DNA from: Symsagittifera roscoffensis
Taxonomy: Eukaryota; Xenacoelomorpha; Acoela; Convolutidae
Direction: 5' to 3'
Length of the DNA stretch: 64,000 bases
NCBI RefSeq assembly: GCF_963678635.1
Contig: NC_087071.1
Location: forward strand, 10,925,088 to 10,989,087
In this document: piece by piece, positions 17,744 through 28,590 of the stretch
Numbering within the stretch: the stretch's first letter is position 1
Layout: each line of letters starts with the position of its first letter
Notes under the pieces: model-generated
Databases searched by the model: none
What the model saw: only the letters and a program-made list of their open reading frames with translations
What the model was told of the DNA's origin: nothing
Translations under genes and position numbers: made by a program

Positions 17744-19752
17744 GGGTTTTGAAATTCTGATGAGCGTCTCTTTATGGAAAAATTTCAAAAGCACTGTTGC
17801 TGCGTCTCAGCGATGTGAGAGAAACTTTCAAGTTCACTTATCTATCTATCTATCAATCTATCTAACTTTTTCAGAAGACATCGTGCTTTGAATTTGTCGC
17901 TGACAATCGAGCATCCCAAATACTTTTACTCGTAGTGTTGATCACAGTGAGATTTCCCACAGAAAAAACGAAAGTGGAAAATTAATAACCGTTTTTTAGA
18001 AATATTGACGTTTTTTTTTTAAAGAAATTTATAGAAATTTCTTGCAATGCATAAACAAACCTGTGATGAAAAAAATCAAATTAAAAAATGCGATAATTTT
18101 TCCTGTAGAAGTTGAGTCTCCTTAAATTTTTGCAAGAGACACGCAATCTCCTTGGGAAAGTTGATCATCTCAAAACTTTATACTCTTTATTTTAGTTGAG
18201 AAACAACTAACGTTTTGGGCAAAGTGTGATGGCTGAGATCGCATTTTTTGTGCCGCATCGGAATAGCAAATTCATTCATTATCAAGCACGTACCTCCCTC
18301 CAGCCTTAACTGGCCTCTAATTGTTTTTTTTATCGAGGCACACAAAGTTTTATTCAGCATTCAAAATTTTTTTGTGGTATCGAAAATTGTGCGAAACTAT
18401 GCTTCGCCTCTGTGTTACTTTGAGCCTTCCCGCTCATTTTCCACTGAGTAGGTTGCCATGCATTGTAATGGATTAGGTGCGGTGAAATTTTGGTTCTCAA
18501 AATTTATGTTTAAAAAATTAGCCAATCACCGTTGACCTCTAAAATTATTATTTAGATTAAAGTACTTTTAACCTCTAAAATTAATTAAAAGATTTTAAAT
18601 TAGTTTATCTGGAAGTTTCTGAGTCATAATTTTGATTTAGACGTGTATGTTTTTGAATAATAAATCAAAAATAAAATATTTTGGAACTATTTTTTTTAGG
18701 GGAGATAAAACTTCATTTTATAGAGATTTTTTTCAGTTAATCGTCTGACGTTTTGAGCTAAGGACCCTTTTTTCAGCAAATTTTGACAAGAACTTCGTAC
18801 GATGCGCCTTTTCAAAACATCTGCGACCGAATGGGATAAGACTAGTTTTTCGGCAACTTTTCGCGTTCAGTTTATCTGTTTTCCGATAAAAATTTGTCCC
18901 TCATTTTGTAATTAACTTTGGCCAAATCAGCAGACAGGTTTGCCACGCATTTTTGCTCGCAGCAGGGTTTTAAAAAAAACCGACCAAAGTTTTTTTGCGA
19001 AACTTCAATGAACAATGTCTAGACGTTTGGCCGAAAATGGCTGTAATGAATCATAAATGTTGTTAAAAGCTATAATAGTAGTTTGCTGAAGTCATTTCAT
19101 TTCTCAAGTTTTTGCACTCCTACAAGCAGACAAGTGCAGTGCTGAACAAAAATTGAGCACAATGTTGAGCAAACAAATTTGTATTTCTAAACTGTGATCG
19201 GAACTTCGCTGCAACTTGCACAGGAACAAACTATCCTAGTTCATTTGTGTGTTGGTGTGAATTTCTCCCACTAAAATGTGGGTGCGTATTCGTAGTTCCC
19301 AAAATGAAAAATCAATCCCATAGGTCCCAAAATAAAAAACCAGTTGCATAATTGCCAAATCTTTTAAATTGCTCAAAAGACTAAATTAGCCGAGTCTTGG
19401 TTTAAGGTCGCCGGTGGGCGCGCTACGCGCGCGTCACAGCTTCGCCGCGATAACCGCCTCTAAATTTGTATAGAGTCCTACCCTTTGGTGGCAAGCTCTC
19501 AACACGTTGGCGCGGCTGCCGCAGTCACTGTTCTGCAGCTTGAGTTTATGATGGTCGAACATTAAACAATCAATCCGTAAATTCGTTCGCTCAAATTTCA
19601 ACCAATCAGAATTCAAGAAGATAAATTTTGGGGACTTATGCGACATATTTTTTATTTTGGGATCTATGAATATTGGGACTCATAAAAATTCACCAAAATT
19701 TGATCTTTGTGAAAAATTTCAGAGACTATCTTCGTATCTGATGCTTTTATAG
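17744..19752. other. AT-rich spacer between copy A and the PHF10 exon
   Basis: No convincing gene. It holds a short TCTA microsatellite at 17837-17864 and a small GC-rich palindromic patch at 19407-19461. A possible splice acceptor 'gcttttatag' ends at 19752, just before the host gene ATG, suggesting an upstream non-coding exon or trans-splicing. Confidence 0.5.
17837..17864. repeat. TCTA microsatellite
   Basis: About seven tetranucleotide units (TCTA with one TCAA) in a row, downstream of the copy A LTR. Confidence 0.85.
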
Positions 19753-19761
19753 ACAACGAAA

Positions 19762-20378
19762 ATGAGTTGCATAGGCGACGAAAAAGAATTATTTACAGAA
19801 TCAGTTGATTCGGCTTTGCCTTCATCGATTACAAGTGACTCGTCCCTTCCTTCGTCGCCAGTAAAGTCGGTCCCTGTTGTGTCTTCCTCCCCCTCTCACA
19901 GTTTTAGCAATAACATTAGCGGTTTGCCGGGTCCTGAAACTGTCATCGAATACAGATGGCCTTTAGGTGATGGCGAAGATTACATTCTGCAGGAAACATT
20001 GGCCCAATATTTGGGTATCACCAGTTTTCGTCGAAAGTTTCCAGATGTTGTTAGACGAAACTGCGAAATCGAAGAGAGGCGATACCTGTTGCACATGAAA
20101 ATCATAAATTCAAATGAGGAAATATTTGGCGTCACGGCTTTGAAAGCAGACGATGCTCATCAACTGATGCAATGTCATTTCCCAGAGTTACACGCAAAGT
20201 ATGTTGCGTATTGGAAACAAAAAAGAGCAGAAGAGAAAGAGAAGGCGGCCCTGTTAGCGAAAACAGATATGGTGGCAATTAAAAGTGACCGAGAAAAAAT
20301 GAACAAATTGATGCGGGAGGCTATCTTGGATACAGCTAGATGGAGTGCACAACTTAACAAAGAGCGTCGAACTAGCAG
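19762..20378 (+). CDS. PHF10: PHF10/SAYP homologue, exon 1 (SAY domain)
   Basis: First coding exon of a PBAF-type SWI/SNF chromatin-remodelling subunit. The ATG at 19762 opens 205 codons plus two bases. Residues ~1-58 are Ser/Pro-rich. Residues 61-205 are the SAY domain of PHF10/SAYP: 'VIEYRWPLGDGEDYILQE', 'LGITSFRRKFPD', and at the end 'ARWSAQLNKERR'. The exon ends in 'agcag|gtaaaat' (donor GT at 20379-20380), leaving a split codon AG. The exon at 49205 starts with the single G needed to finish an Arg codon and continues 'AAYFDLQT', exactly where the SAY domain should go on, so the intron is 28.8 kb. SAY binds within PBAF/TFIID-linked complexes in the nucleus. Only ~60 bp separate this donor from the inserted copy B. 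Confidence 0.92.
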
Positions 20379-20440
20379 GTAAAATCACCTTCTTTCCCGT
20401 AAAAAACCTTGTCCATTGGATCACACTTCTGTATTACATT

Positions 20441-21342
20441 TGTAACATTCGTCTGCTGCAGTCACACATGAGGCTTAAGAAAAATAGGCCCGATAACTAT
20501 TGGCTCAAGAGTCAGGGACACTATCTCTTGTGTTTTTCCACCTCAAATCAGTCGGAGCCAATTCGGTTCGCTTGTGACATGAGACTACGACCCGCTACTG
20601 CTTAAGGCTACTACCAAAAAATCCCCCCACTCTAGAATTAAGAACGTTCCCATACTTAGGTCTCAAAATACCCAAAATACATGAACGCCGTTAAAAACCG
20701 GGCCGGAACAATCCGTTAAGTTACTTTTTTATTAGACAGTGGAACTTTGATCCATTTCAGATGGATCAACCTAAAACTCGCCTTACCTCAACATAACAAT
20801 CATAAAACACACTCTATAATTTAAATTTGTACTCACATAGTAGCACGCTCAAGAACCAGGAAGTAAATAAGTCGGTAAACAACTCAAGAATCAATAAAGT
20901 AACTAAAATGAGTTTAATGTTAGTCAGTTTTAACAACAAGAACAAGTTTTTACTCTAGACTGCAAGTTCTCGTGAACCATTGGGACACTCCAGCTGTCCA
21001 CCTTTCCACCGAAGGTTCACTCTGGTCCAGTTAATAATAGTATTCCAATCGCAACAATCCAGTTCGTGGGAACGCGCTCGTCTCTGTTTTAGATGGGACA
21101 GCTCTACTCTGGGTTATTATTGCTACTGAAATTGCGAATAGCAATTTCCCACCGATTTTTCTAGCAACTTTCCCGCGATTTTTACTCAATTGTTCTGACT
21201 TTTTTTTTTGATTTTCAGTTATCGCGAGAAAATCGTGCATGACAGGCTCCATTCGAAATTTTGAAAAATTAAATTTCACTCCAAAATTAAGCGCTTTTTG
21301 CTTCTCTCAAGGTCAAACTTCCAAATATGACCGACTGGCACA
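20441..21342 (-). repeat. 3' LTR of copy B
   Basis: 902 bp. On the plus strand it begins TGTAAC and ends GGCACA, i.e. TG...CA on either strand. Nearly identical to 42406-43309. Carries the same splice donor, hairpin (20747-20769) and AATAAA (20728-20733) as the other LTRs. Confidence 0.95.
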
Positions 21343-21770
21343 TACTCCCCGGACTCGAGATCGATGTCCTCATCGCGTGCTGTCTTCTGCCAGTGAGTCC
21401 CAGAAAACCGAGTGTTGCTCAAGATACAGTGCCAGTGGTCATTTACAGAAGTTTGCAGCAGACTTAAGCTTATCTACACCCCAAAATTCACAGCCATGTA
21501 AAATTTTCACACTATTGCTAAACAGCAATCAAAATCTGCACACACCTGCACCCTTGAATTCTCGCTTTTCAAGCCAATCATTTAAAATTTCTTTTGTCCT
21601 ATTCAATCAGGAAATTGTCATGCAGCATTTCGATTTATATAATAAATATAGTATATTAGTAACAATACTTCCTTTGTTAAAATTTCTTTTTCGTGAATCC
21701 AAGTTTCACTCGGATCCACGCTCAAGCCCCCCTTCCCTCTCAAGACTCAAGATCCATCCGATTTGCCCAT
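21343..21770 (-). other. 3' untranslated region and polypurine tracts of copy B
   Basis: Non-coding stretch between the last ORF and the 3' LTR. A 15-nt tract that is all purine on the element sense strand lies at 21727-21741. A shorter one ('ccggggagta' in sense) abuts the LTR at 21343. Both have counterparts in copy A. Confidence 0.65.
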
Positions 21771-22883
21771 TCATCTCGTACTCTTCGCCTTGGAGGTACT
21801 GCACCCTGAAGTACTAGATACGGCAAACTGTCTCAACAGTTCCTCTTCATCGGAGCTAATCACAATCTCCTCCCAAGCCTTCAGCTGTTCATAGGATCGC
21901 ATCCATTCTCTTTGCTCTTGCAACCTCTTTGCCTGGTTGGGTAGTGCCTTCACCCTAGCTTCTCGGTTCAAGCAAAAGGAGTTGTGCAGGCTCAAGCTCA
22001 CGTTCTTCGCCAGGTCCTCCTCTAGTATCGATTCCCTCGCTTTGGTATTGTCTCTAGACATCTTACCCACTCTTTTCCATCCTGTCGTGATCGCATTACG
22101 ATGGGTTAGCAGGGGTCTCTTGAAAGCTTCCGGCCCAATCTCGGCCTGGAACTGTCGATACTCCTTTTGATGTTTTCTCATGTGATCTTTCGTTGTCATG
22201 TACAACCAAGACGTCAGTGTCGCCCGAAACCATGGAAAGTACCTCAAGCGGCTCCATACATGTCCGACTTCCATTGGTATGTCGAATACTTTGCACGCAG
22301 TCTCAAACAACTCGAGTCTCCTGCTGTAGTCTATCGCGTATATTGACTCAGCCGTTGGCGTCGTCGCCTCCCGATACTGCGTTATGTTCTCTTCTATCCA
22401 TCTCAGAGCCAACATTGTACTCACTACTAAGAGCGTCACCTTCTGTCGGTGATCCGGTAGTCCGATCGACCGAATTTCTTCCATATCCCACACCAGGCAA
22501 AGGTTCTTGTGATCTGGATACCACACCGTTTGTGCCAAACAGTGGCATGGGCATTCTCCATGGGTGATCTCAATGCTCCTGAGGTTACGCTCCCCTGAGG
22601 CTTCCAAGAGAGGCTCAAGCTCCATCATTTTCTCATGCATCGTGTCGTTATCTTCCAGGTTTGGAGCACTTGCCACAGGTTTTCCGATCACGTTTTGTCT
22701 CTCGTGATCGCTTGTGTTCTCTCTCTCCAACTTCAAAAGTTCTTCTCCCCAGATTTCACTCAAGTCATCTCTCAATTCTTTTGGCACTGTCCCTCTGATT
22801 TTTCTCAACAACTTGTGCGAGTGATGCGATATCCGAGCCAACCTCACGCACTTGGGCACTGAGAAGGCCTTGTCCACCAGCAC
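21771..22883 (-). CDS. C-terminal fragment of the long unknown protein, copy B
   Basis: Collinear with the last ~370 residues of the 1,886-aa ORF of copy A. It is separated from the main ORF by two in-frame nonsense codons, at about 22990 (TAT in A, TAG in B) and about 22892, both absent from copy A. The SUMO-interaction-like motif is kept at the end, although one Asp is missing compared with copy A. The original stop is lost by a base change, which adds 14 residues. It is best read as a pseudogene fragment. Confidence 0.85.
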   Translation of the reverse strand: MLVDKAFSVPKCVRLARISHHSHKLLRKIRGTVPKELRDDLSEIWGEELLKLERENTSDHERQNVIGKPVASAPNLEDNDTMHEKMMELEPLLEASGERNLRSIEITHGECPCHCLAQTVWYPDHKNLCLVWDMEEIRSIGLPDHRQKVTLLVVSTMLALRWIEENITQYREATTPTAESIYAIDYSRRLELFETACKVFDIPMEVGHVWSRLRYFPWFRATLTSWLYMTTKDHMRKHQKEYRQFQAEIGPEAFKRPLLTHRNAITTGWKRVGKMSRDNTKARESILEEDLAKNVSLSLHNSFCLNREARVKALPNQAKRLQEQREWMRSYEQLKAWEEIVISSDEEELLRQFAVSSTSGCSTSKAKSTR

Positions 22884-22988
22884 TCTCTGGCTGGATGCTT
22901 ACACCATCGCCATGTGCAGTGGGTAGTGACTTCCGCACAAGTTGGCCATCATTGACCCTATCAGAGATTTTGCGTTCAATGGCAAGCC

Positions 22989-25900
22989 CTAAGCTTCGCT
23001 CATGGGAAATCCCATTTCCGCCTCAAGACCAACCTTCCAGCTCCGGATGTGTTTTTGAGTCACCTGCAACACCCCGGGCCATGATTCTACGCTCAACGCC
23101 GTCACTAAATGATGTTCAGATTCTAGTCTCTCCAGTGCCTGCAGACCACACATTCTCGAGAAGAATCCGAGAGCTGTCGCTATATTCACCGTGGTTCTCG
23201 CGTAACATTCCGCTACTATTTGCACTTCACTTTTCTCCCTTTCTGTGATGTCTTCGAACCAAGTGACCAGGTCTTCTTTTTGAAATGACAGTATTCTGAC
23301 GCATGACCGTCCATCGCAGGTGTGCTCTCCGTTCCCACACGTCGAATCCAGACAGCTACCCGGCTCCAATTTCTTTGCTGACCCGGGATTGCTCGTCTTT
23401 TCGCTTGGCTCTTGCATCTGAGGCGTGATTAGCTTATGCAGCACACTCAACTTTGCCAGATCTTCATCTTCCGTTGGTGCTAACCTCACTCGCTCGGTGG
23501 TTTCCTCGATTAGACTCGCGTGGGGATGTGGACACCAGGAGGGTCTTAATAGCTTCCATACCACTCCCAAGTTCGTGGTTAACAAGCCATTTCCACCGCC
23601 CATGTTCACTTCAACTCTCTTGTTTGAGCGCGGTATGCTTACCACCTCTGGTGTTTTCTCAAGAATCAGGCCCAGGCTCGGCCCCTCTTTTTCCACCGCG
23701 TCTATTTCCATTATTCTTTCTGTCCAAATCTTCAGTAGCTCCGCTACCTCATGGTTTCTGTGGGCTCCTCCAGCTTCCGAGTCTAAGAAGGGATTGTAGG
23801 CTATTCCCATCACTCCAGACACATATTGGTATTCCCCCTTCTCGCTGAGCCTCGAGTACTGCTCTGACGAGGCCAGGTTACGGTGAACATCATGTTCTTC
23901 CTCGAACTTCTTATTAGAGAACCTCCGTACCTCGTCTAGCTTTCTATGGTTCTCTAAGGATAGTCTGGAACCATCTTCCTTCTCTATTCCTGTACTCTGA
24001 TATACGTTCAAGATGATCGTTGAGACTCTTTTTTCCATGGTTTTACTTCCGCTTGCTCTCTGGTGGCATGCCAGGATGGTGCTATCAGACATCATTGACA
24101 TTATCCATCTCAAGAAACATGTGGCATCTTTTCTTCTAGCCAGGCTCAAGCCTGAATTGTCCCTGGCTACGTGTTGCATCAGTGCCTGATACACCTCTAG
24201 CTTCTTGCTTCCCAACTTCAGCCTGTCATACGAGGTCAATGTCTCCAACTCTATTCCCACCAGACTCCAGGTGAACATTAATTGTCCCGCAGTTCTAACG
24301 AAGGGATTCGCCATTAATGGCGGTGCTGATGAGGGTGTCCTCATTGCCTCTTCAAAATGATCCTTCAACAAACTCTGCCAGGACCTCTTCAGATGATTTG
24401 CCATTTCTATCTTATTAACCTCGGCTTTTTGCTGGGTGGCCCAATTGCGTCGCTTGCGAGCTACTCCACTGTCCAACTTCTTCAAGCAGTCCTCCATTTC
24501 CTTCAATGTTTCGAGGGCCACCCACCACGTCCGGGAAGTGTTCCTCGTCTTGTTCCTCTCCAATGGATCACTCGTCACCTGTTTGCCCATGTCCTGATGT
24601 GCCTTCGAGATCCATTCTTTGCCGACATCCACTTCCCCTACCTGTCCGTTCGTTGAACCTCTCTTCACGTTTATCTTCTGAGGCTTGAAGTCTTCTTCCG
24701 ACGTCGAACTGGCGGAAACCTCTATATCCTTTTCTATTTCAAGTGGTCTCCTGAGCTCCGAGCTGTTCTTGTATGCCGCCGTCTTGCATCGAGCCAAAAC
24801 GATGGGCGCCGTCTCTCTCAAGTTTCCTTCCGAAACAGCATCCACTGAAGGACTACCCAATCCTTCCACTTCTCTCTTCCTCTTGCGAGTCTTCACATCT
24901 CTGCTTGAGGGTGTTGTGGCTATCATCACTGATTCGACCTCTCCATCTACTCCTTCCAACTCTTGCCTCCCCCCTGCTCGAGCCTTAAGGATATTAGTAC
25001 TTTTAATCATATTACTAGTCCCAACCTTATCCCTTTTTATATCATCAACTATTTTATCTACAGTTTTTTGTTTCAGAGTAGAGCTGTCCTCACATTTTTC
25101 TTCTCTAGCCTTCGATCGTGAGTTCCTCAGCTCCACTAGCTTGTTCAGCAGCTCTTTTGTTGCTTTCTCGTCCAGGCCCGTTCCTATCAGGAGCGGTTCC
25201 CCAAACCTCACTACTGTGTCCCACAGTTCCTTCTTGAACTTGTCCAGCGTCGTCTCGCTGCCCACTTCTTGATTGAATTCTTCTAAGAACTCCTGCCAAG
25301 CGTCATCCTTAAGAGATCCCAGGAACATGTCCCTGTTCCCTTCGAACGTGTTCTTCTCCCTTTCCTCCGAGCTCAAGAGTAACATCCCCATATTGAAGGT
25401 CTCACCTGCCAATGGCAACTCCAGGTTCTTCCGGGGGGACGGGTTCAGAGGTGGGGTGGCAGTGTCTGCCCAATTCTCTTCGCTCAAGTCTTTCAACAGC
25501 TCTTGAGTGGTGAGCTCCTCCCCTGATGGCCCTGGTTCAGGCGTATTCCCTATCTCCATGTCTTCTCCAGCTTCACTGAGGGTTTCATCCATACTCTCTT
25601 CCTCTGATTCATTTCTTCTTCTCTCGAGAATTCTTTTGAATCGGTCCTCAACGGGTCCACTCCTCTTGTCTCCAGGCGTGTCCACTGACAGTGGTGATGG
25701 TGTCGTAGGATCCAGCTTTTTGTATTCCGTCAGGGCTACATGCAGTTGACCTGCTGCATCTAGTTCTGTTCCCTCCTGTATCATTTCTACCTGTTCCAAG
25801 CCATAGGGTGCCTTGTATTTCCTCGTGCCAAATTTCATGTCGTCCACCAATGCGACGTGCCCCTCCATCACAATCATCCTGCCATCTTCCCATATGGGTA

Positions 25901-27578
25901 GCATGTTCTCAAGTCCCTCCTTCTCAAGAGTTCTCAAGACTTTCCGCACCTCATATCCGGGGGGCTGCGAACCTCTACTCTTTTTCGCTTGCGTCGTCCA
26001 CGAATTTACCTTCATCTCGCTGGTATGGAAGTAGACCGCCGCCGTGTAGCCGATGAACAGGGGATCCCAGCCATCCGTGAAATGCCTCTGCATTTCCTCC
26101 GTCGTCATCCTCGCCATTATGGAGGGAACTACCAAGGGACTGTTCATTCCCAAGGTCATCCTCCTGACTGTCGGGAACTCAGGCATGGTGGCTGGGAGGA
26201 TTTCTTTCTCCATTATGGCCTCCAGCTCCCTCTTAACTAGTGCAAAGCACTCCTTCCAGGCGGGGATTCTCAAGACTTCTCGTCCGTCGGCCGTCAATGG
26301 GTTTAAGTTCCAGAATTTGGGATACATTTCAATGGGACCCTCTCGCTTGCCTCCCATTCTACATTGCATTTGTCCCCTGAAGTTGCACACTATCAGCTCG
26401 GCATCTTTCACTTTTCCAAAGAGTACCGTGTTGCTCATACGCGCTCTGAGCACCTCTTGTTGACACCAATTCAGTGCTGTACCATCCAGTACACTGATGA
26501 GACTCAAGTGCGTCACCGAGTGACGATACGTTGTCACCAGGGGATCTGGAAACGCGTACGTCACTGCTGGACCATAAGTGCAGGTCACCACCTCCTCTAG
26601 ACCCCGGATTATCCCCATTGGGTCCGACCTCATTGCCAGGCATAGGTCCGTCAACAGAGGCATCCCTCTGTTCGCCTTCTTCCATTCTTCTCTCGAGGTT
26701 GGATTCTCATCTTCACCCGTCATGTACCGATTTTGCATCATGAGGTATTGTACTAGCAACGTCTTCAACCCTGCGGCACACTTGTAGGAGCTGGTTTCAA
26801 TGCTCGTGTGGACTCTCCCCATAGACAGAGGCTCTCCATATTCCATTAATCGATGAAACGACACCAATTCCCCATGGGTCAAGAGTACTAGTGCCAGGTA
26901 CCCATCAACTCGAAGTGTCTCCACTCCTCGACTAAACATGTATGCTGGGCCCATGTTGAACAAGTATCTGGGGTAGACCAAATACAGGGCCAAGAGCAGG
27001 CTGATGGGCATGCCCAGTATCTCCTGTACGAAGGCTCCAAAGATAGTCGCCGTGGTACCGAATATTCCTGCCAAGAATTCCTTCTCCCAGCAAGGACTCA
27101 AGAACTTGAGAATCTCGTAATCTCTCCTAGTCTTCAGTTCGCCTTTGGCGTGCTCTCTCCAGAACCCTCCAATCGTCACTTCATTGGCGGCCGAGACAAA
27201 TCTAGCCACCGTCATGTCTCTTACTTCAGCTAGCTCCAGTTGCTTCTCTAGAAAACTCCAGACTTGTTTCACGAGGGGTGGTGCTTCCTCCCTCGTCTTG
27301 TTCGTGACGTTCTCCAGCCTTGGTGTCAGGAATGGCCACCAGCCATTCTCTTGAGTCAAGCGATATTTCATCGATTCTAACTGTTTTTCCGTCTCGACCA
27401 CATTTCTTCTCTCGTTGCTGGGACCTCTAGACCTGCTGGTGGAATTTGTGATTTTCACATCCATACTCCGAAACCACAAGCTGGCCGTCAACTGGCTTAT
27501 CGCCGGGTGATGGTCCCCGATGACTGTGCTGAACTTAAGCTGTCTAGCAAAGTTCGATATCTCGCAAGAGTACCTCAT
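22989..27578 (-). CDS. Long unknown protein, N-terminal and central part, copy B
   Basis: 1,529 codons matching residues ~1-1,490 of the copy A ORF with only scattered substitutions. It ends at a TAG that is a Tyr codon in copy A. At its start this frame is open for about 40 codons upstream of the ATG used in copy A, and those codons correspond to the end of the second SGNH-like domain. This indicates that the SGNH block and the long protein were one reading frame in the parent element. No family recognised; features are as described for copy A (acidic disordered centre, Cys-rich patch). Confidence 0.82.
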   Translation of the reverse strand: MRYSCEISNFARQLKFSTVIGDHHPAISQLTASLWFRSMDVKITNSTSRSRGPSNERRNVVETEKQLESMKYRLTQENGWWPFLTPRLENVTNKTREEAPPLVKQVWSFLEKQLELAEVRDMTVARFVSAANEVTIGGFWREHAKGELKTRRDYEILKFLSPCWEKEFLAGIFGTTATIFGAFVQEILGMPISLLLALYLVYPRYLFNMGPAYMFSRGVETLRVDGYLALVLLTHGELVSFHRLMEYGEPLSMGRVHTSIETSSYKCAAGLKTLLVQYLMMQNRYMTGEDENPTSREEWKKANRGMPLLTDLCLAMRSDPMGIIRGLEEVVTCTYGPAVTYAFPDPLVTTYRHSVTHLSLISVLDGTALNWCQQEVLRARMSNTVLFGKVKDAELIVCNFRGQMQCRMGGKREGPIEMYPKFWNLNPLTADGREVLRIPAWKECFALVKRELEAIMEKEILPATMPEFPTVRRMTLGMNSPLVVPSIMARMTTEEMQRHFTDGWDPLFIGYTAAVYFHTSEMKVNSWTTQAKKSRGSQPPGYEVRKVLRTLEKEGLENMLPIWEDGRMIVMEGHVALVDDMKFGTRKYKAPYGLEQVEMIQEGTELDAAGQLHVALTEYKKLDPTTPSPLSVDTPGDKRSGPVEDRFKRILERRRNESEEESMDETLSEAGEDMEIGNTPEPGPSGEELTTQELLKDLSEENWADTATPPLNPSPRKNLELPLAGETFNMGMLLLSSEEREKNTFEGNRDMFLGSLKDDAWQEFLEEFNQEVGSETTLDKFKKELWDTVVRFGEPLLIGTGLDEKATKELLNKLVELRNSRSKAREEKCEDSSTLKQKTVDKIVDDIKRDKVGTSNMIKSTNILKARAGGRQELEGVDGEVESVMIATTPSSRDVKTRKRKREVEGLGSPSVDAVSEGNLRETAPIVLARCKTAAYKNSSELRRPLEIEKDIEVSASSTSEEDFKPQKINVKRGSTNGQVGEVDVGKEWISKAHQDMGKQVTSDPLERNKTRNTSRTWWVALETLKEMEDCLKKLDSGVARKRRNWATQQKAEVNKIEMANHLKRSWQSLLKDHFEEAMRTPSSAPPLMANPFVRTAGQLMFTWSLVGIELETLTSYDRLKLGSKKLEVYQALMQHVARDNSGLSLARRKDATCFLRWIMSMMSDSTILACHQRASGSKTMEKRVSTIILNVYQSTGIEKEDGSRLSLENHRKLDEVRRFSNKKFEEEHDVHRNLASSEQYSRLSEKGEYQYVSGVMGIAYNPFLDSEAGGAHRNHEVAELLKIWTERIMEIDAVEKEGPSLGLILEKTPEVVSIPRSNKRVEVNMGGGNGLLTTNLGVVWKLLRPSWCPHPHASLIEETTERVRLAPTEDEDLAKLSVLHKLITPQMQEPSEKTSNPGSAKKLEPGSCLDSTCGNGEHTCDGRSCVRILSFQKEDLVTWFEDITEREKSEVQIVAECYARTTVNIATALGFFSRMCGLQALERLESEHHLVTALSVESWPGVLQVTQKHIRSWKVGLEAEMGFPMSEA

Positions 27579-28590
27579 CCAATACGATCAGGACATCGGC
27601 TAGTCCGTAAAAGCCCCTCAGTGCATGAGATATGTCAGCCCATGCCGCCGCCAATTCTGATTTGTAAAGCCTCAGGTTCGATGGCTCCAACTCTCGATTG
27701 GGGGCTGCCATCAGAATCCGCCATTCACTCCCTTCTGCTTTTAGGATCAAGACCGCGTACACGAATTGTAGGGCGGGTGGCATATTCGCGTATCCAGGGG
27801 ATGTGGTGAACACCACCTTCGTCTTAGACCCAAACCTCGAGGCTACATTCTCTTGTACTTCATTCATCGCCGCAAACAACGCCTGAATGGCCTCCCATAT
27901 CTTCCTCGATGTCGGAATCTCATTGCCCTTCAGTTGCTCAAGAAGTCCCATCGCGTGCAGGTGATCATTCATTCCTGCAAACAATAGCAGCTCAGGTTCA
28001 CAGGGCATTTCCGACTTTATTGCCACCACCAGAGTCGACATCTGCTTCAATTCGGCTCCTGGCAAAGAGTATATCAGAGTCTCCGGCCAGAACAACTTGG
28101 GAGGCGTTCCTTCGAAGTCCGATCCCGCCACAATGACTACTCTCGCAGCAGCTGGATCTGCTCTATCATAAACTGCCAAGGTCTTGGCCAGTTGGGTGCT
28201 GCCACAGGGCTTCCCGTACCTGGGATCTTCCGCCAATTTCGAGCCTTCGTAAGCGGCATCAGGCAATTCCATTCCCCCCGGATTGAGTAGCTTGTCTACC
28301 ACCTTTAACTGTGCCGGGGTTGCCAACCTGATCCTGGCGATGCTAGTTCGGTGCTTGGGAGGTTCTGCTATAAGTCCAGGACTCCCCAACAGCTTGAGAG
28401 GTCTGTAGTTAATGGGTCCCATGATCGCTTTTGTGGGAATTCCAGTCAGGTCTGTGGTCTCCATCAACTTCGCTCTCGAGAAGTGCGCCTCATGAGCTTT
28501 CAACCAGTCCACGCAATGATGTCTATTCAAATCCTCGTGCGACACTCGTTCGATCCCCAGGGTTTCCGCCAATTCTCGCCTGCATTCCAA
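27544..28590 (-). CDS. Divergent second SGNH-like domain, copy B
   Basis: Same protein as 9579-10745 of copy A, with GSD, GMND and DxxH blocks conserved. It is shifted out of frame from the preceding SGNH ORF by a 2-bp loss near 28595. Near 27570 it is closed by a second 2-bp loss relative to copy A, after which the frame continues in the 22989-27578 ORF. It overlaps both neighbours, as expected of a broken single ORF. Confidence 0.68.
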   Translation of the reverse strand: MECRRELAETLGIERVSHEDLNRHHCVDWLKAHEAHFSRAKLMETTDLTGIPTKAIMGPINYRPLKLLGSPGLIAEPPKHRTSIARIRLATPAQLKVVDKLLNPGGMELPDAAYEGSKLAEDPRYGKPCGSTQLAKTLAVYDRADPAAARVVIVAGSDFEGTPPKLFWPETLIYSLPGAELKQMSTLVVAIKSEMPCEPELLLFAGMNDHLHAMGLLEQLKGNEIPTSRKIWEAIQALFAAMNEVQENVASRFGSKTKVVFTTSPGYANMPPALQFVYAVLILKAEGSEWRILMAAPNRELEPSNLRLYKSELAAAWADISHALRGFYGLADVLIVLDEVLLRDIELC

